In this document: piece by piece, positions 7,220 to 13,189 of the stretch
Layout of the letters: each line of letters opens with the position of its first letter
Numbering within the stretch: the stretch's first letter is position 1
Translations under genes and position numbers: made by a program
DNA from: Candidatus Bipolaricaulota bacterium
GTDB lineage: Bacteria > Bipolaricaulota > Bipolaricaulia > RBG-16-55-9 > DRXL01
Reading direction: 5' to 3'
Length of the DNA: 22,462 bases
Assembly (NCBI GenBank): GCA_026414955.1
Contig: JAOAIA010000004.1
Location: 1 to 22,462, forward strand
The notes under the pieces: model-generated
The model's input: the letters and a program-made list of their open reading frames with translations, nothing else
Databases searched by the model: none
Told to the model about the DNA's origin: nothing

Positions 7220-8614
7220 ATGAAGCTGACGTTCCACGGCGCGGCCAAGACGGTTACGGGATCGTGCGTTCTGGTGCAAGTAGACAAGCTGAAGATTCTG
7301 ATAGACTGCGGGATGTTTCAAGGGTCCGAGGAGATCGAGAGCCGCAACTGGCTCCCCTTCGGATTTCCCCCCAACAAGATAGATTATGTGATTCTCACCC
7401 ATGCCCACCTCGATCACTGTGGGCTGATTCCGAGATTGGTGCGAGAGGGCTTTGCCGGTGAAATCCTGTGCACCGAGCCGACGCGCGATCTCGCCCGACT
7501 GATCTTGACCGACAGCGCCCAACTCCAAGAAGAAGAAGCCGCCGTGCTCAGCAAGAAAGAGCGGCGGCGCGGCGGCAGCCCCGTCAGGCCGCTCTACGAG
7601 ATCGAAGACGTCTTAGTCTCGCTAGATCGCTTTGCCGATCCCGTCCCGCTCAACAAGACGATAGAGCTCGCCAAGGGCGTCACGCTGCAGCTGCGCGATG
7701 CCGGGCACGTCGTAGGGGCAGCGTTCGTGCACTTGCGCGTCACCGAGGGGCGCAAGCGCCCCAAAAGACTGCTCTTCTCTGGGGATCTGGGCAATCGCGA
7801 CAAGCTGCTCACCCCCGATCCCGCTGACCCCGATCCCGCCGATATAGTGATCCTCGAGACTACCTACGGCGACCGGCAGCACCGCTCGATGCGCGACTCC
7901 ATCGCCGAGCTGCGCCAAGCGCTTTTGCTCACGTTCGCGCGCGGGGGCAACGTTCTTATCCCCAGCTTCGCCCTCGAGCGCTCGCAAGAACTCTTAGCGG
8001 CGCTCTTCCAGCTCTACAAGCGCAAGGAACTCCCCGGCTGTCAGATCTTTTTGGACAGCCCCCTGGCGATCGCGACGACGAAAGTCTTTCGGCGCTATAG
8101 CGATTATCTCAAACCTGAAGAGGCCCAGCAGCTGGCGCACAGCCCCAATGCGTTTGACTTTCCCGCGCTGCGCTTCGTCCGCACCCCCGACGAGTCCCGA
8201 GCGATCAATGCCATCGCGAGCCACGCGGTCATCATTGCCGGCGGCGGCATGTGCACAGGGGGGCGGATCTTGCACCATCTGAAGCATCAAGTGTGGCGCT
8301 CGGAGTGCAGCGTCGTCTTCGTGGGCTACCAAGCCGAGGGGACGCTAGGCCGGAAACTCATTCACGGGGCACGGACTGTGCGCATCTTTGGGGAGGAGAT
8401 CGCGGTGCGCGCCCAGGTCTGGACGATCAACGGCTTTTCCGCGCACGCCGATCAGTCGGGGTTGCTGCGCTTCCTCACCCAGGCGCAGAAGCCCGAAAAG
8501 ATCTTTCTCACCCACGGGGAGATGCCGAGCATGATCGCGTTCAAGCAAGCCGTGCAAGCGAAGCTGGGGCGCACCGCGCACATCGCCGATTGGAAAGAGA
8601 CCATAGAGCTATAG
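7220..8614 (+). CDS. Beta-CASP metallo-beta-lactamase RNA nuclease
   Basis: A 464-aa soluble enzyme of the MBL-fold, beta-CASP branch, related to archaeal and bacterial CPSF-like exonucleases that process or degrade RNA. The zinc-binding signature HAHLDH is at residues 61-66. Later motifs are SGDLGNRDKLL (motif 3 Asp), ETTYGDR and IPSFALERSQE (beta-CASP motif A region), GGGMCTGGRILHHL (motif B region), INGFSAHADQ (motif C histidine) and LTHGE. No KH domain is seen. I prefer the ATG at 7220 over the in-frame ATG at 7154 because homology begins there and a -10 box sits just upstream. It converges on the sigma factor gene, overlapping it by six bases, so no terminator separates them. Confidence 0.9.
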   Translation: MKLTFHGAAKTVTGSCVLVQVDKLKILIDCGMFQGSEEIESRNWLPFGFPPNKIDYVILTHAHLDHCGLIPRLVREGFAGEILCTEPTRDLARLILTDSAQLQEEEAAVLSKKERRRGGSPVRPLYEIEDVLVSLDRFADPVPLNKTIELAKGVTLQLRDAGHVVGAAFVHLRVTEGRKRPKRLLFSGDLGNRDKLLTPDPADPDPADIVILETTYGDRQHRSMRDSIAELRQALLLTFARGGNVLIPSFALERSQELLAALFQLYKRKELPGCQIFLDSPLAIATTKVFRRYSDYLKPEEAQQLAHSPNAFDFPALRFVRTPDESRAINAIASHAVIIAGGGMCTGGRILHHLKHQVWRSECSVVFVGYQAEGTLGRKLIHGARTVRIFGEEIAVRAQVWTINGFSAHADQSGLLRFLTQAQKPEKIFLTHGEMPSMIAFKQAVQAKLGRTAHIADWKETIEL

Positions 8615-9451
8615 GGGTAGGCCCTGGAGGTAAGGGGACTGCTTCAACTTGCTCAGGGCCAGCTCTTCGATCTGGCGCACGCGCTCCCGACTGAGATTCA
8701 ATGACATGCCGATCTCGACCAAAGTTCTGGGGTGGTTGTCTTCCAAGCCGTAGCGCAATATCAAGATACGGCGCTCCCGTGCGTCCAATTCAGCAAGGGC
8801 TTGCTCAAGGCGCTCGCGCTGTGTCGCGCGCAGCGTCTCCTGCTCCGGCGTCGCTTGTCTTGCTCCCACGCTCTCCAAGGCTGTCTCGTCCTCCTCTTCC
8901 CCGATGGGAGCATCCAGAGAGGGCGCAAAGGGGCGCACCTGAAGCAGCCGCTGCAAGACCTCTGGAGAGACCCCGACCTCCTCAGCCAGCTCGGGGTAGT
9001 TGGGTGAGCTGCCATGCCTCTGCCAATGATCTTCTTCGAGCTTGGTGATCTTATGCAACAACGAGACCAGATAGTCCGGCACCGCGATCAACCGCAGGTG
9101 TTTTACTAATGAGCGGATGATCGCCTGGCGGATCCACCACGTCGCGTAGGTGCTGAACTTATATCCCCGCTGGGGATCGAAACGCTCGACGGCGTTGAGC
9201 AACCCGATGTTGCCCTCTTGGATGAGATCCAAGAGCGGGACCCCTAAATCTCGGTATTGTGCCGCGATGCTCACGACCAATCGCAAATTCGCGGTGATGA
9301 GGCGCTCGCGGGCGCTTGCGTCGCCCCGCGCAGCACGCTGCGCCACTCGATACTCCTCCTCAGGGGAGAGCAAGGGATGGCGCTTGATCTCGTTGAGATA
9401 GAGTTGCAAGAAATCGTGCTTCCCATTTCTCTCGAGGCCATGCAAAGCCAA
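8609..9451 (-). CDS. RNA polymerase sigma-70 family factor (RpoD/group 2-like)
   Basis: A 280-aa sigma factor lacking region 1.1. Region 1.2 starts near FLQLYLNEIKRHPLLSPEEE. Region 2 holds the signature DLIQEGNIGLLNAVERF and the -10 recognition and melting segment KFSTYATWWIRQAI. Region 3 follows, and region 4 ends with the -35 helix-turn-helix TLVEIGMSLNLSRERVRQIE. The full set of core residues suggests recognition of TTGACA/TATAAT-type promoters, so this is either a short primary factor or a group 2 alternative. The start is TTG at 9451: AGGAGG lies ten bases upstream and no better ATG exists in frame. It follows the ZIP transporter gene by about 110 bases on the same strand, with no clear terminator between, so the two may be co-transcribed. 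Confidence 0.92.
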   Translation of the reverse strand: MALHGLERNGKHDFLQLYLNEIKRHPLLSPEEEYRVAQRAARGDASARERLITANLRLVVSIAAQYRDLGVPLLDLIQEGNIGLLNAVERFDPQRGYKFSTYATWWIRQAIIRSLVKHLRLIAVPDYLVSLLHKITKLEEDHWQRHGSSPNYPELAEEVGVSPEVLQRLLQVRPFAPSLDAPIGEEEDETALESVGARQATPEQETLRATQRERLEQALAELDARERRILILRYGLEDNHPRTLVEIGMSLNLSRERVRQIEELALSKLKQSPYLQGLPL

Positions 9452-9563
9452 GGGCTATCAACCTCCTCGCTGGATCGTCCGTCTTATCTTAGCGAGAAGG
9501 TCTTGAGAAATCGCTGATGGCGCTCAGGAGCCGAAGTGATCTCAGTCATATCTCTCGGCCCGA

Positions 9564-10361
9564 TTACGAGCCGAGCGCAACATCGAGATAGAGCATCACT
9601 GCCGCGCCGAGCATCAGCCCCAGGGTAGCCGCGCGCTCGTGCCCCTTGCGATGGGTCTCTGGGACGATCTCGTCGCTGATCACGTAGAGCATAGCCCCAG
9701 CGGCAAAGCCCATCGCATAGGGGAGAATGGGCTGGGCGACGTGCACCGCCCACGCGCCAAAGAGCGCGAGGGGAATCTCGACTAAGCCCGCTCGTATTCC
9801 CACGAAGCTCGCGTAAAAATACGCGCCCAATCCCGCGCTGAGCGCCGAGACCGAGACGGCCAGCCCTTCAGGGATGTTCTGAATCCCGATAGCCACCATG
9901 AGTTTGAGGGCATTCCCGAGATCGCCGGAGCCAAAGCCCACGCCTACAGCTAGTCCTTCGGGCATATTGTGCAGCGTGATCGCGATGATGAAGAGCCACA
10001 CCGCCCGCACGCGCCTCGTGAAAATCCCTTCTTGTCCGGAGATCGCGTGCAGGTGCGGCACGATGTGATCGGACAGATCTAAGACGAGCACGCCCAGGGC
10101 CATGCCGATCAAGACTGGCCAGATGCCGCCGTACTGAATCCCCGGCAAGATGAGGCTGGTAAAGCTCGCGGTGAGCATGACGCCCGCAGAGAACCCTAGC
10201 GCGCCGTCGAGAAATCGCTCTGACGGCTTGCGCCAAATTAAGACAGCAAGTGCCCCAACGGTATTGAGCGCCGTGATGATGATCCCGCCCCACAGCCCTT
10301 GAAGAATCGGATTGGGGCCGGAGAGGGCAACAAATGCTTGCTCGAACGGATTCGAAGCCAT
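9564..10361 (-). CDS. ZIP family divalent metal transporter (GufA/ZupT-like)
   Basis: A 265-aa integral membrane protein with eight predicted helices that imports zinc or other divalent metals into the cytoplasm. The two metal-site helices carry HNMPEGLAVG (131-140) and QNIPEGLAV (161-169), the paired ZIP signatures with His/Asn, Asn, Glu and Gln ligands. A third acidic-histidine cluster, DEIVPETHRKGHE, occurs near 230-242. The cytoplasmic loop after helix 3 has only a short histidine stretch (HIVPHLH), unlike long His-rich eukaryotic loops. AAAGGAGG precedes the ATG by ten bases. A strong promoter and a 9-bp inverted repeat lie in the leader, suggesting control by metal. Which metal cannot be told. 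Confidence 0.92.
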   Translation of the reverse strand: MASNPFEQAFVALSGPNPILQGLWGGIIITALNTVGALAVLIWRKPSERFLDGALGFSAGVMLTASFTSLILPGIQYGGIWPVLIGMALGVLVLDLSDHIVPHLHAISGQEGIFTRRVRAVWLFIIAITLHNMPEGLAVGVGFGSGDLGNALKLMVAIGIQNIPEGLAVSVSALSAGLGAYFYASFVGIRAGLVEIPLALFGAWAVHVAQPILPYAMGFAAGAMLYVISDEIVPETHRKGHERAATLGLMLGAAVMLYLDVALGS

Positions 10362-10378
10362 CGTCGTTGGCCTCCTTT

Positions 10379-10417
10379 AAGTTTCTTGAGTCTAATTTTA
10401 TTTGCTTTAAGAAACTT
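10379..10417. promoter_or_regulatory. Inverted repeat in the ZIP leader (operator or RNA hairpin)
   Basis: AAGTTTCTT (10379-10387) and AAGAAACTT (10409-10417) are exact reverse complements with centres 30 bases apart, about three helical turns. One arm lies at the predicted transcript start and the other touches the AAAGGAGG ribosome-binding site. It could bind two repressor dimers, or fold in the mRNA as a 9-bp stem with an AT-rich 21-base loop next to the ribosome-binding site. A metal-sensing role is inference from the ZIP gene. Confidence 0.5.
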
Positions 10418-10426
10418 TCTTGTGCA

Positions 10427-10456
10427 ATGATAATATCTCGCTAGCTTCGCTGTCAA
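10427..10456 (-). promoter_or_regulatory. Promoter of the ZIP transporter gene
   Basis: Minus-strand -35 TTGACA (10456-10451, perfect) and -10 TATCAT (10432-10427, 5 of 6) are 18 bases apart. The predicted start near 10420 gives a leader of about 60 bases that contains the inverted repeat. Confidence 0.65.
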
Positions 10457-10506
10457 GTTTGCATTCTCTGGGAGCGATCTGTTATGGGTTACCCTGAGAG
10501 AGGATG

Positions 10507-11139
10507 CTAGCGCGTGCGGCTGAGCGCCAAGCCGTCGCGCAAGGGGACGATCACCGTCTCCAGCGCCGGGTGCGTGCGCAGGTATTCGTTGAACTCTTGG
10601 ATAGCACGGGTTGTCTCATCGGGATTCGGCTGGGCGACTCGACCGCTCCAGAGCACGTTGTCGGTCACGATGAGCGCGCCTCTTTTGAGTTTTGGCAGGG
10701 CCAAGTTTAAGAGCGTCTTATATTGATGCTTTTCGGCATCGAGAAAGAGAAAATCGAACTTCCCGCGCAGCCTCGGGAGCAAGTCCATGCCGTCACCGAC
10801 TAAGACTTTGACGCGGCGTTTTAGACCGGCTTCGGCGATGTTGCGTTGAGCCTCTTGAGCAATCTGTGGATTAAGCTCCATGGTGACGACGCGCCCACCG
10901 ACGGGAGCGCACGCGCGTGCCAGCCAGATCGTCGAGTATCCGATAGCGGTGCCGATCTCTAAGATTCTCTTGGCGCGGCTGAGGCGCACGAGCAGATAGA
11001 GAAATCTCCCCGCGAGCGGGCCGACGATGGGGATATCGCGCTCCTGAGCCTCCTGCTCCAAGCGCGCTAAGAGTGGATCGCGTGGGAGCACAAGCTCATA
11101 GAGATATCGTTCTACGTCTGGGTGGGTGATATGGCTCAT
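10507..11139 (-). CDS. Class I SAM-dependent O-methyltransferase (COMT/CCoAOMT-like)
   Basis: A 210-aa soluble methyltransferase of the cation-dependent catechol/caffeoyl-CoA O-methyltransferase family. The SAM-binding glycine loop LEIGTAIGYST is at residues 60-70, the acidic ribose-binding residue is in VVTMELN (about 85-91), and the metal-binding motif LDAEK (Asp134) is followed by TDNVLWSG (Asp160, Asn161). Family members methylate catechol-like hydroxyls using Mg2+, but the substrate here is unknown. The frame is open to an ATG at 11205. I prefer the ATG at 11139, where homology begins and behind which a promoter sits at leaderless distance. It diverges from the orphan ABC ATPase gene, the two starts being 70 bases apart. 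Confidence 0.9.
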   Translation of the reverse strand: MSHITHPDVERYLYELVLPRDPLLARLEQEAQERDIPIVGPLAGRFLYLLVRLSRAKRILEIGTAIGYSTIWLARACAPVGGRVVTMELNPQIAQEAQRNIAEAGLKRRVKVLVGDGMDLLPRLRGKFDFLFLDAEKHQYKTLLNLALPKLKRGALIVTDNVLWSGRVAQPNPDETTRAIQEFNEYLRTHPALETVIVPLRDGLALSRTR

Positions 11140-11149
11140 AGTGGGCTTT

Positions 11150-11178
11150 AGTCTAGCGTGTGCGTTCTCTCTCTGCAA
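11150..11178 (-). promoter_or_regulatory. Candidate promoter of the O-methyltransferase gene
   Basis: Minus-strand TTGCAG (11178-11173), a 17-base spacer and TAGACT (11155-11150). Ten bases separate the -10 from the ATG, leaving a leader of about three bases at most and no room for a ribosome-binding site. Confidence 0.45.
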
Positions 11179-11196
11179 GAGAGCGAGGTATTTGGG

Positions 11197-11202
11197 TAAA
11201 AT
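11197..11202 (+). promoter_or_regulatory. -10 box at leaderless distance from the orphan ABC ATPase
   Basis: TAAAAT (5 of 6) ends seven bases before the ATG at 11210. The sequence 17 bases upstream (TGCAAG) is a poor -35. No ribosome-binding sequence is visible. Confidence 0.4.
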
Positions 11203-11209
11203 CAAACTG

Positions 11210-11968
11210 ATGCATCACGTTTCGAGCCATCTCCAGCTCAGTCAGATCAGCAAAAGCTTCGTTCGCGATGGGCTGCCCTTGCCCGTGCTCGACAAGATAG
11301 ATCTGGAAGTCCAGCACGGGGAATTAGTTGCGCTGATAGGCCCCAGCGGCTGCGGCAAGACGACGCTCCTGCACATCATCGCCGGGCTGATCCCCCCTGA
11401 TTCGGGGACGATCTTCCTGAACGGCTCTCGCGTGAGCGACTGTCGGCATCACGTCGCGTACATGCAGCAGAAAGATTTGCTCTTGCCCTGGCGCACCGCG
11501 CTGAAGAACACCCTGCTTGGCTCAGAGATCGCCCAAGAAGACTTAGCACAAGCGGAAGCTCACGCCGAGCAGCTCTTTGCGGAGTTCGGCCTTGCTGGCT
11601 TTGAAGCCGTCTACCCGGCACACTTGTCAGCGGGGATGCGCCAGCGTGTCGCGCTCATCCGCACACTTTTGGCTCGCAGGGAGATTCTCTTGCTCGATGA
11701 ACCCTTCGGGGCACTCGACGCCCTCACCCGAGCAGAGCTGCACGATTGGCTGCTCAAAGCCCACCAGAAATTTCCCCAGACGACGCTCTTTGTCACCCAC
11801 GACGTCGAAGAGGCTCTCAAGCTCGCTGATAGAGTCTATGTGCTCTCGGAGCGCCCCGCGCACGTCAAGACCGTGCTCACGGTCGCGCTCGCCCGCCCGC
11901 GCGACCCAACGGATGCGGATTTTGTCGCGCTCAAAGCCGAGATGCTGCGCTGGCTCCGATCACCTTGA
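11210..11968 (+). CDS. ABC transporter ATPase, NitT/TauT (SsuB/ThiZ) type
   Basis: A 252-aa nucleotide-binding subunit. Walker A GPSGCGKTT, Q-loop VAYMQQKDLLLPW, signature LSAGMRQRVALIRTLL, Walker B ILLLDEPFGALD and the H-loop FVTHDVEEAL are all intact. The DLLLPWRTALKN segment is typical of NitT/TauT importers (nitrate, sulfonate, and the thiamine-precursor ThiXYZ system). I prefer the ATG at 11210 to the one at 11126, because the latter adds a non-homologous stretch overlapping the divergent gene. No cognate permease or binding protein is adjacent. It lies directly before the TPP-riboswitch thiamine operon, whose -35 box overlaps its stop codon. It may energise a hydroxymethylpyrimidine importer encoded elsewhere, or share a permease. 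That is inference. Confidence 0.88.
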   Translation: MHHVSSHLQLSQISKSFVRDGLPLPVLDKIDLEVQHGELVALIGPSGCGKTTLLHIIAGLIPPDSGTIFLNGSRVSDCRHHVAYMQQKDLLLPWRTALKNTLLGSEIAQEDLAQAEAHAEQLFAEFGLAGFEAVYPAHLSAGMRQRVALIRTLLARREILLLDEPFGALDALTRAELHDWLLKAHQKFPQTTLFVTHDVEEALKLADRVYVLSERPAHVKTVLTVALARPRDPTDADFVALKAEMLRWLRSP

Positions 11969-11993
11969 CAAGACCCGGAGAGCATGGTAAACT
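11965..11993 (+). promoter_or_regulatory. Promoter of the thiamine transport operon
   Basis: A perfect -35 TTGACA (11965-11970), a 17-base spacer and -10 TAAACT (11988-11993). The -35 box overlaps the TGA stop (11966-11968) of the upstream ATPase gene. The predicted start is near 12000, directly ahead of the riboswitch. Confidence 0.75.
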
Positions 11994-12002
11994 CTTCGTG
12001 TC

Positions 12003-12096
12003 GTAGGGGAGCTCGGGGAACCGGGCTGAGAGGGTCTCTATACCGAGACCGACCCTTAGAACCTGATCCGGGTAATACCGGCGCAGGGAACTTTCA
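12003..12096 (+). ncRNA. TPP riboswitch (THI element)
   Basis: Contains the conserved thi-box pieces in order: CTGAGA (12026-12031), an optional P3a stem (GGTCTC with GAGACC), ACCC, GAACCTGATC (12059-12068), then GGGTAATACCGGCGCAGGGA. These form the pyrimidine-sensing and pyrophosphate-sensing helices that bind thiamine pyrophosphate. It lies between the promoter at 11965 and the thiamine-binding protein gene. Exact P1 ends are uncertain by a few bases. Confidence 0.95.
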
Positions 12097-12111
12097 GCAC
12101 TCCTCCCGAGA

Positions 12112-12141
12112 TCTCTCCTCAGAAACCCTACAAAGGAGGGA
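12112..12141 (+). promoter_or_regulatory. Riboswitch expression platform: ribosome-site sequestering hairpin
   Basis: TCTCTCCT (12112-12119) can pair with AGGAGGGA (12134-12141), eight pairs including one G-U, with a 14-base loop. The paired strand is the ribosome-binding site of the binding-protein gene, whose ATG is at 12147. There is no U-run terminator between the riboswitch and the gene. Ligand-induced translational shut-off is therefore the likely mode. Confidence 0.55.
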
Positions 12142-12146
12142 TCATT

Positions 12147-13184
12147 ATGCTGCGTCGCGCAGCACTCGTCGCGCTGCTCATCGGATCGGTGCTGGCCTGG
12201 GGAACTGCGTTCTCTCTTGCCCAGGCCGGCGAAGGCTCCAAGCTCGTCGTCTACGTCTATGAGAGCTTCGTCGCCTGGGGGCCGGCAAAGTTCATCAAGA
12301 CCGAGTTTGAAAAACGCAACCCCGGCGTCGAGGTCGAGTTCGTCGCTACCGGGCCAAGCCGCGCCATGCTCGCGCGGCTCATCAACGAGCTTATCACCGG
12401 GGGCACACCGGCGGACATCTTCATGGGGGAGATCAACGACGTCCCTCGCCTGAAGAAGTTCGGCTTTCTCGTCCCCCTGAGCGAGCAAGAGATCCCCAAC
12501 CTCAAGACGGTCTCCAAAGAACTGCTCCTCGACCCCGACATGACGCTCATCCCCTATGAGCACGGCTTTATCACGCTCGTCTACGACAGCGACAAACTCA
12601 AGCCCGAAGAGCTGCCCACAACGTTCGCTGAGCTCACCAAGTCTCAGTATCAGAAGAAGCTGATCATTCAAAACCCTCTGACCTCCAGCGTCGGACATGC
12701 CTTTCTCTTCTGGACGATCTACAACTACGGCGACCCGGGCTATCTCGACTATTGGAGACAGCTCCTGCCCACGATCTTGACGATCCAGCCCGGCTGGAGC
12801 GCCGCGTATAAGCTCTTCACCAAGGGCGAAGCCCCGATGGTCGTCAGCTTCTCGACGGACGCGTGCTTCGACGCGCGCTATAAGCCCTTGCTGCTCAACA
12901 ATCAGGGCTATCGCACGATCTTTGGGGCAGGGATCGTCAAGAGCACGGACAACCCCAGACTTTCACGAGCGTTCTTGGACTTCTTGCTCTCAGCCGAAGT
13001 CCAAGAGAAGCTCCCCGATACCGAAGTGATGTTCCCGGCGAACTCGCAAGCGAAGCTTCCAGAGAAATGGCAGACGTGCGCGGTCATCCCGCCTAGCCCG
13101 GTGATGCTCTCGCTCGATCTAGTTGCCGAGAACGACGACCGCTGGCTCGACGAGTGGGCCAGGCTCGTCGTCCGGGGACGGTAG
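12147..13184 (+). CDS. thiB: Thiamine ABC transporter, periplasmic binding protein
   Basis: A 345-aa periplasmic solute-binding protein of the TbpA/ThiB type that captures thiamine (or its phosphates) for import. A signal peptide covers about residues 1-27 (cleavage near AQAGEG) with no lipobox Cys. The mature start, LVVYVYESFVAWGPA, matches the family opening. NPLTSSVGHAFLFWTIYNYG and the later GWSAAYKLFTKGEAPMVVSF are further family-typical stretches. The ribosome-binding site AAAGGAGGG is six bases before the ATG and is probably masked by the riboswitch hairpin. It is the first gene of the operon followed by permease and ATPase. The substrate assignment rests on family resemblance plus the TPP riboswitch. 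Confidence 0.9.
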   Translation: MLRRAALVALLIGSVLAWGTAFSLAQAGEGSKLVVYVYESFVAWGPAKFIKTEFEKRNPGVEVEFVATGPSRAMLARLINELITGGTPADIFMGEINDVPRLKKFGFLVPLSEQEIPNLKTVSKELLLDPDMTLIPYEHGFITLVYDSDKLKPEELPTTFAELTKSQYQKKLIIQNPLTSSVGHAFLFWTIYNYGDPGYLDYWRQLLPTILTIQPGWSAAYKLFTKGEAPMVVSFSTDACFDARYKPLLLNNQGYRTIFGAGIVKSTDNPRLSRAFLDFLLSAEVQEKLPDTEVMFPANSQAKLPEKWQTCAVIPPSPVMLSLDLVAENDDRWLDEWARLVVRGR

Positions 13185-13189
13185 GAAGC

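Noticed and set aside
9484..9549. Possible 21-codon leader ORF (MTEITSAPERHQRFLKTFSLR) between ZIP and the sigma factor gene
   Set aside because: The start has only a weak GAGAG ribosome-binding site almost touching it, and there is no attenuator hairpin or biased codon run. An ORF this short is expected by chance.
10457..10506. Imperfect inverted repeat (CTCTGGG ... CCCTGAGAG) after the O-methyltransferase gene as a terminator
   Set aside because: Arms are mismatched, the loop is long and no T-run follows on the transcribed strand.
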